Part shown: positions 20,783-32,729 of the stretch, piece after piece
Layout of the letters: each line of letters opens with the position of its first letter
Position numbering within the stretch: the stretch's first letter is position 1
Origin: Benincasa hispida
Lineage: Eukaryota; Streptophyta; Magnoliopsida; Cucurbitales; Cucurbitaceae
DNA length: 64,000 nucleotides
Assembly (NCBI RefSeq): GCF_009727055.1
Contig: NC_052355.1
Coordinates: forward strand, 5,077,840 to 5,141,839
Direction of reading: 5' to 3'
The notes under the pieces: model-generated
The model's input: only the letters and a program-made list of their open reading frames with translations
The model's database searches: none
Told to the model about the DNA's origin: nothing
Program-made: the position numbers and the translations under genes

Positions 20783-23700
20783 TGAAGGAATTCGTTTTAC
20801 AGAGAACCTATGAGCGGAAGTGGATCATCCAAATCCCATTACAATTGAAAACAAACATTTACAGTAAAACATACATATTATGCATTCTTAATAAAATTAC
20901 AACATGCTTTTGAACAACAAAATGGTTCAAGTTATTATACCTTTGAAGAACTCTTCTTCGCGTTAATCCCTCGAACTTTCATGAACACTTCGAACAAACA
21001 TGAACTCCTCGAACAGCAACAAGCTCGAACCAAAAAGGAGAAGGACACTACCACTTGGTGACCTTGGTATTCTCGGGGTGAAAACCCAGGAGTGGTGGGT
21101 TTTGACTATTTTGGTTAGAAGGGAGTTTGTGAGATCGGAGGAGGAAGACGATTAAAGGAAGAACAAGCTATCGCATAGCAAAGTGATTCAATCGCTTAGA
21201 GTACGAAGTGTATCTCATAGGCTCTGTTTTGTTTGTCTTGTAACTCTCAATCGTGTAACACAGATTATGGAAAAAATAAAATCATATTTTTTTATCCCAA
21301 TTTGCCACAAAAACTGATTAACTTCCCACTGAGGTGGTTAGAGAGAAAAAGAAAATTAATTATCAAATAATTAATAATTATAAGTAAATATGATAACCAA
21401 CTTATCATGTTATATTTATAACCTATAGTTTTAATATTGCATCATATACAATATAAACTATAGTTCTTTTTCTCTATTTAATGGCATTTAATATAAATCA
21501 TATTTATATTAAATTTAATAACTATGAATCTTATTCATAGAAAATATATTTGAAATACATTCAAATATTTGTTCCTCCAATTAAACTATAGTGTATCATA
21601 TACATTATGTCAATTATATCATATATAATTGAATCAATTTAATTATGTCATATATAATTAAATTCCCTCTTATTAATTTGAACATTTCAAATTAACCCAA
21701 AACTGATTCTCAACTTAATATTTTTGAGCTACCAAGGGGACCTTATGGTCTTGTAGCTTGAAGCTCCAACGGTACGTGAATAATTAATTAAACTCTTTAA
21801 TCACATTATCCATCATCTGTTAACTGTCGGGCACTTCACTAAAGACCGACCGCTGCAATCTTCACATTATAGATATATTTTTATGTTCATTGGATATAAC
21901 CAATCAACAATACGATGACCCTTCACAAATTGCTCGTAAGTACAGCTGAGCCAAATTACTATTTTGCCCTTGTAGTTACATCTAACTCCTTAAGTACCAC
22001 TGGTTCCTCTAATGAACAATAGATCATAGTCCCACTATGACTAAACCCCTCTCGAGCCAAGAGAGGGTGTGGCACCACATTGTTCAAGACCAGAAATCGG
22101 CTCTTAAGGGAGCAATTTATCTACTTACCCCTACTTCGGGGAATGAGTGAATTCCATCTTGTGTAGCTAAGTTCCCAGCTTCCCAATCAGAAAAATCTGC
22201 AAAATGATAGGCTTGTTGTATCGACGATCTGGCCACTCTCACCTATAAAGATCAAAGAATCGCCCTCATAGGCAGGAGTTCACAACTCACTCAGGATTAA
22301 GGTCATGTTACCTATGGTCATCTTAGTGGAATGAAAGTCTTTATTATGAACGACATTATATAATGAGACTAAACATTTTGTTGTCCGGTCTTATACAAAC
22401 TCCTTTGTATAGAATATCTCCGCTCGCATGTCTAATACATGAATGATCAAGATCAGAACATTTGTAGCACTTTACAACATTTGTAATACATACAAAGCGG
22501 ACCATACTCATAGTATCACCAGGATAAGTGATAACTTGTAAAAAAATAAGTTATCTTTGCTCTTAAGTTAGAACAATTAGGGTTTTTAATGATAAACTCT
22601 CCTCATTTTTAATAGAAACGCATGAATTTACTTAAACAATAGCAATTTCATTTAAAAGAAGTTTATCACTAAAAATCGCGGCGCTAACGCACTACTTTGC
22701 AGGATTTCAACGCAAGAACTGATAATAACGCATTAGACAAGTGCCGTAGGAAACGCGTTAACACATGAGCCATGCTTTGGACGGAATTCAACGCATAGAA
22801 GATTCGTTGCTCCGGGCTGATTGTGTCATATCATCACTTGCAAGCATGGGCACCTGCAACTGGCAGCGCCTGAAAAGCTTCCAGCAGTAGGCGGCATCTA
22901 AAAAGCTACCAGAGGTCAAGTGACCAACCAGGACATGGAGTTTAATGCTGACCAGGGCATGGACTTAAATGTAGCACATCCTCCAAGTGGACGAGACCAA
23001 CGCCTATAAATACTTGAAGACCCTCCAGAATTAAGAGTTCAGGCAATTAAAAACTCCATACTCTCTGTAAAATTGTAGAGTTAGTTTTAATTTATACAAG
23101 CTGTGCCGAGGTGTTAGACGATCGAAGGAGCTGAGAACCACCATCATCGCCGACCAGGGAGTGGAGAAAGTTATTCTTGAGAAAGATACTCTGTCCTTAA
23201 CTCTTTAAAGTGATTGTACACAACAAGATTGAGCCAAAGAACTACAAGAGATTGTATTCTTTGGCTTGACTCAGTCTCTCTCTTAATATCATTTTCGTTT
23301 CATTTTGATTGAATATAGTTCTTTGTAAAGACTCATTGATCCTTTATAAAATTCATATATTTGATCATCACTTTTGCTATTGTTTATCTTCTGTTTATGT
23401 TGAAAGCATTAGTACTTCATGCATAATTCTGTTCCAACACCTAAACCAACTTGACAACTTGGTGAAAGCTTCTTTACTTAGTTTTTCGAAAGAATAGCTA
23501 AGCCACATTAAGTAGAACGCCTAGTACAGCTAGAGATAGACTTACTGGTGTTTCTTGCATTCTAGGTTAGACGCATGCACCCTAGAGATAGGCTTGTATG
23601 TTATTCGCATTGAAAAGTGTTGAATGATGTCTAATGCATGAACAGAAAGATAAGCAACCCATCCCATTTCATCCACAATACATCAGTTGTATGCAATTAT

Positions 23701-24385
23701 CTTTAACTGCCGCGTCCACCTACTTAAATTCCATTTTCACATGATCCTTCATTTTCCACTCAACTCTTTTGTATTGTCTTGTACAGGCATAGCATGTTAG
23801 TGTAAATAATACATCTTTCACATTTATTTAGGAAAAACATCCTACTGTAAGTACAACGCATAATCTATGTTAGTGAAACTGAATCCCTGTGATCGACCTT
23901 GGACTTTCCAGGAACCTAGATTAGATTTATACTTGAGTTTAATCTAGGACAACTTGAACGTTATTATAAGGAGTTGTGTGCCTTCTATGCATAATACTAA
24001 CACACCAACACGTTGCATTCACTTAAACGCATCAAGGCAGAACACAGCACTTAGACTTTATTCTTCCAATCTTTTTTACTTTATACACTCCTAAAGCATC
24101 TCACGATAGCAAGCGAACAATAAGGTACCCAGCCTTATCCCTATACTACAGACCATTTAGGTTATCACTTAAACATGATCCACCTGTATGTTTCTACATA
24201 CATGTTTAAGTTACAACAATAACCTTGGATGTTAGTTTATTGGTTTGTGGTTAATGCAACTAAAATATCAATATTTCATAGACAAAGTAAATAAAATATT
24301 AAATATTATTAATCACAGATATGTTTGTTCATACAAGGTTTACAAACTATTGGACCCTATGTGATTTAGAGCATTAACCTCAACA
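20783..24385 (-). repeat. 3' LTR of C1 (interrupted)
   Basis: On the minus strand it begins TGTTGAGGTTAATGC at 24385 behind the tract GAACAAGTTGGAGAT, and ends CGAATTCCTTCA at 20783. Removing the solo LTR at 22529-24119 and one copy of its duplication leaves about 2.0 kb. Confidence 0.8.
22529..24119 (+). repeat. Solo LTR of a third Athila-like family (F)
   Basis: TGATAACTTG...GCGAACA bounded by perfect ATAAG duplications (22524-22528, 24120-24124). TATA box at 23005-23012. The end region has the CCTGTGATCGACCTTGGACT block typical of families A and B, but the body differs clearly from both. Confidence 0.88.
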
Positions 24386-24815
24386 ATCTCCAACTTGTTC
24401 TAAAGCTAGTGAGGTGTACAAGATAATCCAATTACAAGTACACAAAACAATAAACTAGGGCATAACACGCCCAGTACAAGATCTTCCACTTGCCCTAGTC
24501 CAGTCGTGGTATGTCCCATAGACCCATACTCTACAGATGAACCTCAAACACTGTAGTCGTGAGGGCCTACGTAAACGGATCAACAACGTTGTTCTCCAAA
24601 GCTATCTTCGTGACAATCACGTCCCCTCTATGCATAATATCTCAGATGAGATGATACTTCCACTCTACGTTCTTGCCACGCTAATGACTTCTAGTCTCAC
24701 GAGAATTAGACACAATACCACTATTATAACAATAAAGTGTGATAGGCTTTGACATGTCTGACACAACTTCCAGATCAGTCAGGAATTTCCTGAGCCAAAC
24801 GGCCTCCTTAGCAAC
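24386..24815 (-). pseudogene. C1 RNase H, C-terminal end, plus polypurine tract
   Basis: Read on the minus strand from 24815: KEAVWLRKFLTDLEV, then ITLYCYNSGIV and KNVEWKYH, all typical of the end of copia RNase H (the usual text is EAVWLRKF..DL). A stop sits in the middle. The coding then ends and the polypurine tract GAACAAGTTGGAGAT lies at 24400-24386. The preceding codons are across the inserted element, at 30484-30650. Confidence 0.75.
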
Positions 24816-26609
24816 TGATAACTTGTAGAAATACAAGTTATTTATGTCACCTTATCTAGATATTGCGGCCAAAAGTTAGTAATTATGCACCAATTGCATG
24901 AAAATTAGCCTAGTATTGCAATAATTATAAATGTTTGCGATTATACCCACTAACACCAAAAAGATGGAAGACAAGCCGAACTTTACTCTATTTTGTAGGA
25001 GACCAAGTCACCGCTTGCGCTCAAGGCTCACGAGAGACTAATCAATGCATCTCTGTCACATTTCGCCCGTCAATCAACAATGAAGAGACGATTACAGAAA
25101 TGACAACGCAATGCCACAGTCGATCCAAGAGCTATGCTTCAACCGCATGCGGTAATAAAAACAAACACTGCATGCGAACCTATGATCGAAAGATGCAGCT
25201 GAGCAACGAAAGAGCGGAGGATTGAGACACGTATACAACTAACGATTGTGCAGAATTGACGGTCTGATTATATAACAGAAGGAATAATGTCCCTCCATCT
25301 TCAGAATTATCATAACCATGAGTGGGGACCATAAGGCCAGAGTCAAAGATCTGTACCTATAAATACCCCATTGATTTTAGAGAAAAGACATGCTACTTGA
25401 TACGGAGGCTAAGTGTTGCTAAATTGTAGAGAAAAGGCTGAGCTGAGTGCTTAAGAGAAGAAATCCGGGAAGAAGACGAGATAAGGTCGAGAGGTGAATC
25501 TTAGATCCAACCTACTAAACTCCCGATCGGAAGCTTTGTGCAAAGATCCCTGCTACTGGTAAAGCATCCCTGAGAGGGAAGCTCTTCCTACCATCAAATC
25601 CATCCTATCCGGCAAGCAGATCTTCATTAAATCTATGCTAAGACATTGACACTTGTTTGTATCTGTTCTATCTCTCTTTCACTATGTATTTCATGTTTTC
25701 TTTATCTCTTCATTCATGCACCATGTATCAAACGCTTAGTAGAAATATTAAATGTTTCGATAAATTCCATTTACCATTCTCTGTCTATTTCCGTTCACCC
25801 ACCAATCACTTTCTCCATGATGTCTCTTAACCCCCTGATGAGCAATATGAATCACTAAGAACTTAATCTGTATTAAAGATATAAAATAAATTTAGCTAAA
25901 GTATGCTAGACGACATCTTCACCTGTGAGAGCAGAAGTGAAGGTGTCATTCTGATCTATCGAGAGAAGGTTAGGAGAATGCGTTAACTAAAGCGAGTAGT
26001 ACTTCTAGACATGGAAGCAACCTTGCGTTCATTACGTTAGTCTCTGTTTCACCACAGACATGTGGGAGAGCGGCCGATCACTGAGAGGTGTACGCCAAGA
26101 GATGAGCGGAACGGTATTTATACCTTCAATCCAATTAAGAACTTGCGTTGTTTGTATTATTTGTCTTTCTCTTTCTATTCTGTTCATAAGACTTGCCGCC
26201 GCATCCCATGTCTTTGCATAACTTTCACAAGCCAGCCTTAATCCCAGCATCTTGTACATGAAGTCTGTATCTTGTATCATCTAGCTTAGGTTTACTGTAT
26301 TTTTTATGTTTTTATCGCATCTTTATTGCTTTCCTTATTTTTATTGCAATTTATATACTTATACAAACTCATTTTTAAATATTGAAACTTGGTCGCATAT
26401 ATCATGAATGTACCATAATAACCTAACCAGTCCCCGTGTTCGACCTCGGATCACACCGAGAAACTTGCGGTAGAATTACACTTGGCTCCATCATAAGGAA
26501 ACTTGTGACAACACATGGCATACTACATGAACATCCATAATTAACGCATAACTAGAAGTAGTATCGCATCATTGTGAGCAATTTATATCATCAATCCAAA
26601 CACGTTACA
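24816..26609 (+). repeat. 5' LTR of A2
   Basis: It begins TGATAACTTG and ends CACGTTACA. The first 26 bases contain a perfect palindrome (ATAACTTGTA at 24818-24827, TACAAGTTAT at 24832-24841). TATA box TATAAATA at 25358-25365. It differs from the 3' LTR mostly by C/T and G/A changes. Confidence 0.88.
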
Positions 26610-26615
26610 AGTTTA

Positions 26616-26633
26616 TGGCGTCATTGCCGGGGA
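26616..26633 (+). other. Primer-binding site of A2 (tRNA-Asp type)
   Basis: TGGCGTCATTGCCGGGGA begins six bases after the LTR. It is close to the TGGCGCCGTTGCCGGGGA site of Athila/Tat elements, which pairs with the 3' end of tRNA-Asp. Confidence 0.8.
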
Positions 26634-26659
26634 CTGGTTAACGGTTTATTGTTTGAGTG

Positions 26660-27030
26660 TGTTTGTGTTATTTGCAGGACAGATCTCTTTGTACTGGCTG
26701 TTTATCGTGAAGAGCAGTCTGACGGCTTATGAGTATGGGAGCGATCCAGAAATTCTAAGCTGACCCAGAGATCAGGTGTATTTTTCGCGTAGGAGCACAT
26801 CAGGACCAGATTAAGCACCAAAACTTCAAGATCTATGGTTGCGGAGGATGCAAGGTGCAACGTATTCCCCATAACTGGTGTGATTCCCAAAAAAAAGTAG
26901 ATCAACTTTCTTCCCGTATACACTACGGGATGAGGCAAGGAGGTGAATAATGTCCCTGAGGACATTAGGTGGGCAAGTACAATTAAATCGCTTGCGGGTG
27001 AAGCGATTGCGGTAATTCTGAGAACTTCTT
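26660..27030 (+). pseudogene. Gag stub of A2 with a large internal deletion
   Basis: The leader and first gag residues (near EYGSDPEIL), then FPITGVIPKK matching SIPGVTPKG of the M1 gag, then a jump to the AATGTCCCTGAGGACATTAG tail that normally ends gag. Most of gag is missing. The copy at 52.3-52.6 kb has the same junction. Confidence 0.7.
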
Positions 27031-28675
27031 TCAATCAGCATCCGATCTATGTTTACGTGCTTTCTTTATAGTTTTCTTTTACTGCTTTCTAAATCTCGTT
27101 ATTTACTACTTTTCAGGAGTAGCATTTAATGCTTTCTGTAATTCTCTTCAATTTAATTTTTCATGTCATGTTTAGATTCCTTTAATTTGTATACATTAGT
27201 AGTGCTGCTCTTTAATTTCTGTAAATGATTGGGTGAAACATGAGTCACTGCAAAGTCTTTTCGACTTGCATTTTTTATGACGTAAAATGAAGAAAAATTA
27301 GTATGTAATGCGATGATGGGTGCATTGTGAGTCACAAGCGACACCTTGCGGCCATTACACACAAATATATTGCGTTGAAGGGTGTGTTGCGCGCGTATGT
27401 GTTCTTTGCCCGTCCTTAGCTAAATGCACTATGTTGAGGTATCCTCCAGAAATGTGTTAGTTAAGGGGTATGTTCCGGGGGTGCATTCGTTGTTGCCCGT
27501 CCTCAGCAAAAATGTATTTGCGTTATTAGAAGTGGGGTGTCAAATTTTAGCATGCACCCATCTGAATCAAATTTTTAACGAAATTCTTTGATTCTTTGCA
27601 TAGGCAGAAATTTTTATAATGCGTTCATTTGTAATTTATTTGTATACTTTGTTAATAGTCAATACAACCAGAGTATATATTCACTCTACTTTTTGTCTGT
27701 GCCTCATTCTTTATCTTCCTTTGTTAATTTTTGTGACATTCTTAATTTTTTATTTTTACGATCTTCATTGCGCTGCTATGATGTATTTTATGTTTACGCT
27801 TAGAATCATTTCCCATACTTAGTAAATTCTAACTAACACTTAGTTAACTCTTAGTTTAACAGTACTTTACCTTTTATCTTTCAAAGTTCTGCTCAAACCT
27901 TCTTTTTGAAATTTTCTTTTAAGTGTTTGTCTAGTCTATCCAAACAACGCAATGAAGACCTTGCTCATCTTTAAATTTGGGGGTGAGGAAGGTTTGAACA
28001 GATAATATCAAGAATATGCAATATTTAAGAAAATGCGTCCATTTATATATATATTATATAATATGTTATGCAAAACTCCAATGTCAGTGCAAAGGAAAAT
28101 TTCAAAAATGTTCCCAACCTCATAAGAGTTTAGTTGTGAAAGAAGTCTACTCGTAGTTGGATGTTCGTATGACACTCGTAGGAGCAAGCCAAAACGAAGG
28201 TGGATTTCCAAGAACAACGTAGATAAGAAAAAAGAGAAAAATAAAAAGAGTGCAAGGGACAACTCCTCTGATTATCATGAGTTAAAGTTGAAAATAGCAC
28301 ACAACCGTAGTTGGATGTTCGCAAGACACCCGTGGGGACAAGCCAAAACGAAAAGTGTAGCCATGATCAACTGTCTCTAAGTGAATAAATGACGCAAAGT
28401 TTTGCTCATCGCATATAGATACATCAAGTTGTTTTGATAAAGAAGAGATAAATATTCTATTTTGAAAACTAGAAAAGTTTCTTTGAGCAAAATTTTGTTA
28501 CATAGAAGAATAAAGTAGGGCTTGCTAAGAATTAGCAAGGATAGAAGGAAAGTGCAATGTCATGTAATGTGCGTAAGTGTAACATTCGGAGCAACCAATC
28601 GTCGTAGAAATGTAGGATAGGAATGGAGCATGATTGCCTTAATAGAAGATATGCTTGAGGACAAACATATATCTA
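27031..28675 (+). other. Non-coding interior of A2
   Basis: Spacer, diverged tandem repeat (about 27370-27530), then a direct jump to 3' UTR sequence at about 27570, which removes ORF2. A polypurine-like duplicate is at 27973-27985, and two copies of the 48-base motif at about 28152-28200 and 28306-28354. AT-rich run near 28044. No gene. Confidence 0.7.
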
Positions 28676-30478
28676 AATTTGGGGGTGTGATAACTTGTAG
28701 AAATACAAGTTATTTATGCCACCTTATCTAGATATTACGGCCAAAAGTTAGTAATTATGTGCCAATTGTATGAAAATTAGCCAAGTATTACAATAATTAC
28801 AAATGTTTGCGATTAAACCCACTAACACAAAAACAATGGAAGACAAGCCGAACTTTACTCTGTTTTGCAGAAGACCAAGTCATCGCTTACGCTCAAGGCT
28901 CACGAGAGACTAATCAACGCATCTCTGTCACATTGCACCCGTCAATCAACAATGAAGAGACGATTACAGCAATGATGGCACAATGCGACAGTCGATCCAA
29001 GAGTTGTGCTTCAACCGCATGCAGTAATAAAAACAAACATTACATACGAACCTATGATTGAAAGATGCAGCTGAGCAATGCAAAAACGGAGGATTGAGAC
29101 ACGTATAAAACTAATGGTTGCGCAGAATGGACGGTCTGATTGCATAACAGAAGGAATAATATCCCTCCATCTTCGAAATTACCATAACCATGAGTGAAGA
29201 CCACAAGGCCGGAGTCAAATATTTGACCTATAAATACCCCATTAATTTCAGAGAAAAGACATACTACTTGATACAGGGGCTAAGTGCTGCTAGATTGTAG
29301 AGAAAAGACTGAGCTGAGTGCTTAAGAGTAGAAATCCGAGAAGAAGACGATATAAGGCCGAGAGGTGAATCTCAGATCCAACCTGCCAAACTCCCGATCG
29401 GAAACTCAATGCAAAGATCCCTGCTACCAGTAGAGCAAGCTTGAGAGGGAAGCTCTTCCTACCATCAAATCCATCCTATCCGGTAAGTAGATCTTCATTA
29501 AATCTGTGCCAATACATTGACACTTGTTTGTTTCTGTTCTATCTCTCTTTCACTTTATATTTCATATTTTCTTTACGTCTTCATTCACGCACCATGTATC
29601 AAACGCTTAGTAGAAATATTAAATTTTTCGATAAATTCCATTTACTAATCTCTGTCTATTTTCGTTCACCCACCAATCACTTTCTCCATGATGTCTCTTA
29701 ACCCCCTGATGAGTAATATGAATCACTAAGAACTTAATCTGTATTAAAGATATAAAATATGTTTAGCTAAAGCATACTAAACGACATCTTCATCTGTGAG
29801 AGCAGAAGTGAAGGTGTCATTCTAATCTATCGAGAGAAGGTCAGAAGAATGCGTTAACTAAAGCGAGTAGCACTTCCAGACATGGAAACAACCTTGCATT
29901 CATTACGTTAGTCTCTGTTTCACCATAGACTATGGGAGCGCGGCCGATCACTGAGAGGTGTACCCCAAGAGAAGAGCAGAACAATATTTGTACCTTCAAT
30001 CCAATTAAGAACTTGCGTTGTTTGTATTATTTGTCTTTGTCTTTCTATTCTGTTCATAAGACTTGTCGCCGCATCCCATGTTTTTGCATAACTTTCACAG
30101 CCAGCCTTAATCATAGCATCTTGTACATGAAGTTTGTATCTTGTATCATCTAGCTTAGGTTTACTGTATTTTTATGTTTTTATCGCATCTTTACTGCTCT
30201 CCTTTATTTTATTACAATTTATATACTTATACAAACTCATTTTTAAAGATTGAAAACTTGGTAGCATATATCATGAACATACCACAATAATCTAAACCAG
30301 CCCCCGTGTTCGACCTCGGATCCCACCAAGAAACTTGTGGTGGAATTACACTTGGTTCCATCATAAGGAAACTTTTGACAACGCATGGCATACTACATGA
30401 ACATCCATAATTAACACATAACTAGAAATAGTATCGCATCATTGTGAGAATTTATATCATCAATCCAAACACGTTACA
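28676..30478 (+). repeat. Polypurine tract (28676-28687) and 3' LTR of A2
   Basis: AAATTTGGGGGTG (the first A at 28675) precedes TGATAACTTG at 28688. The LTR ends CGTTACA at 30478 and is followed by ACAAC, the duplicated target. Confidence 0.88.
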
Positions 30479-30483
30479 ACAAC

Positions 30484-31362
30484 TTCACAAGCCACTACAT
30501 ATTTAGCCTCCATGGTGGAGTTCACGATACACCCTTGCTTGGTGCTCGCCACACTATAGCCCCTCTGTTAACAGTGACACTGATCCTGATGTGGATTTCT
30601 GAGAATCCCTATCAATCTAAAGAGTTAGTGTATCCTGTAAGGATCAAATCCTTAGAACCATACACAAGCATGTAGTCCTTTGTTCTTCATAGCAACTAGA
30701 TTAGACCGATATCTACTGAATATCCCCATTACATAGTAGACGTTAGGTCTAGTACATAACATCGCATACATCAAACTGCCGATGACAGATGCATAGGGGA
30801 CCCGTCTCATTTCCTCAACCTGTTGAGTTTTCTTAGGACACTGTTCTTTAGACAAATTAACTCCATGCCTAAAAGGAAAAAGACCCCTCTTCGAGTTCTG
30901 CATCGAATAATTGATCAACATCTTGTCAATATACGATGCTTGAGACAGTGCTAGCATTTTGTTCTTTCGATCTCGAACGATCTGAATACCAAGAACAAAT
31001 TGACCCTCTCCCAAATCTTTCATTTGGAATTGGGTTGCTAGCTAGTTCTTAACTGTAGTCAGTAAGCCTATATCATTCCCAATGAGTTGGATATCATCTA
31101 CATATAACGCTAGGAAAACTACTGAACTGTTGATGGTCTTCTTATAGACACAAGGCTTATCAACGTTCTGATCAAAGCCATAAGATTTGATCGCAGTATC
31201 AAACCTTATATTCCAAGATCGAGATGCCTGTTTCGGTCCATAAATGGACCGACTAAGCTTGCAAACCCTTTGCTCTTGACCTTGGACTATGAATCCCTTG
31301 GGCTGCACCATATAAATGGTCTCCTCAAGATTTCTATTCACAAAAGTAGTTTTGACATCCAT
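30484..31362 (-). pseudogene. C1 reverse transcriptase and start of RNase H (broken)
   Basis: The open stretch 31362-31042 carries MDVKTTFVNRNLEETIYMVQ, the palm-domain start of copia reverse transcriptase, and ALYVDDIQLIGND with the catalytic YVDD. A stop at about 31039 separates it from 31023-30652 (LGEGQFVLGIQIVRDR and YASVIGSLMYAMLCTRP, connection domain). From 30650 to 30484 it continues toward RNase H and reads STMEAKYV, until element A2 interrupts. The enzyme would copy element RNA to DNA in the particle. Catalytic residues are visible but the frame is broken. Confidence 0.82.
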
Positions 31363-32083
31363 GTGCTATATCTCATAGTCATAATATGAAGCAATGGATA
31401 GGAGGATCTAGATAGACTTCAGCATGGCAATAGGCGAGAAAGTCTCCTCATAGTCGACTCCCTCTACCTAGGTATAACCCTTTATCACTAGTCTAGTCTT
31501 GAAGGTTTGCACTTTCCCATCAGCACCTTGTATCCTCTTGTAGATCTATTTACAACCTATAGGTTTAACCCCATTAGGTTGATCTACAAGGTCTCAAACT
31601 GAATGGAAGTACAGAGACTCCAATTTGAGATCCATGGTTTTAATCCATTCATCTCTGTCAACATCCTTCATTGCCTTCTCAACCTCGCCACAGCTACCAT
31701 AGCTAGAATTTCAGTTAAACCCATATAGTGAATAAATGGGTTTGCAACCCTCCCACTACGTCGAGGTTTCCTCAACACTTGAGGTGGATTTGACCTACTA
31801 GATGAACCTACTTCAATAACTCTTGATGAGGTATTAGGCCATATAACAACTCTTATTGAAGATTCAGTAGTTTCTTTGGAAAGCTCATTCAACATGATTT
31901 TACTTCTAGATCTGTGCTCCCTTATATGATCCTCCTCGAGAAAAGTAGCATTTGTCGATACAAACACTTTGTTTTCTTTAGGATCATAGAAATAACCACC
32001 TCTCGTTCCCTTGGGGTAGCCTATAAATAGTCATAACCTTGAATGTGGTTCCAATTTCTTAGGACTAGCCTCAAGCACGTGTG
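31363..32083 (-). pseudogene. C1 integrase-RT linker region (broken)
   Basis: The stretch 31967-31668 includes a Ser/Arg-rich segment ending RKPRRSGRVANPFIHYMGL, the 'RRSGRV' pattern common before copia reverse transcriptase in plants, and FVSTNATFLEEDHI, typical of the integrase C-terminus. Several stops are present. Confidence 0.7.
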
Positions 32084-32724
32084 CTAGCAACCCCAAATCC
32101 TGAAATGTCGTAAACTAGCTTTACGACCATTCCATAACTCCAAAGGTGTTCTAGTAACACTCTTGGAGGGAACACAGTTCAGGATGTAAGTTAGAGTCTC
32201 CACTGCATAACCCGAAAACGAGTCAGGCAAGGAAGCGTAACGTTCATCATAGACCAAACCATGGCCAACAAGGTTCGATTTCTCCTCTCTGATACACCAT
32301 TTTGCTGAGGTGTACCAGGTGCTGAGAGTTGGGAAACTATTCCATGTTCTATCATATAGTTCTGGAAATATGAATCCAGAACTCTGCACCTTGATCAGAT
32401 CGAATTGTTTTAATCGTTCTATTTAATGCATTTTCAACTTCAACCTTGAATTCTTTGAACTTTTTTAAAAGACTCAGACTCCTGTTGCATTTAAAAATAA
32501 TGTACCCATACCTTGAATAATCATCAGTGAAAGTGATTAAATATTCACAACCTCCTCTAACTCTTATATTCATCGAACAACAAAAGTCTGAAATGCACTC
32601 GCTCTAGAGGTTCTTTGGCCCTATGACCTTTTCCAGTAAAAGGTGTTTTAGTCATTTTGCCTTCAAAGCATGACTCACACACAGGTAAAGAATTTTTCTA
32701 ATTCACTTAGAAGTCCATTATTCA
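32084..32724 (-). pseudogene. C1 integrase core (broken)
   Basis: The stretch 32573-32352 has GGCEYLITFTDDYSRYGYI and IKTIRSDQGAEF, covering the second catalytic Asp region of the copia integrase core. The frame then shifts, and 32389-32084 reads the third part (SLPDSFSGYAVETLTYILN, then LELWNGRKASLRHFRIWGC). The catalytic Glu segment is only readable out of frame. Upstream bases to 32724 give the zinc-finger tail (PVCESCFEGKMTKTP). Integrase would insert the DNA copy into the chromosome. Confidence 0.8.
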
Positions 32725-32729
32725 CCTAT

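Larger units (their letters stand above)
24816..30478 (+). mobile_element. Two-LTR, gene-less family A element (A2)
   Basis: Both LTRs (24816-26609 and 28688-30478, 1794 and 1791 bases), primer site and polypurine tract are present, with target duplication GCAAC/ACAAC (24811-24815, 30479-30483) inside C1 RNase H. The 2.1 kb interior keeps only a gag stub (about 26660-27000), the diverged tandem repeat, the 3' UTR and both polypurine-like tracts; ORF2 and its promoter are deleted. It resembles a large retrotransposon derivative that moved using another element's proteins. Confidence 0.88.

Noticed and set aside
20783..21300. Coding gene on the plus strand
   Set aside because: This is the end of the C1 3' LTR, matched at 41027 and in reverse at 59014-59354.
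24537..24752. 71-residue plus-strand frame
   Set aside because: Antisense of the C1 RNase H end.
26702..27034. 110-residue minus-strand frame
   Set aside because: Antisense of the A2 gag stub and spacer.
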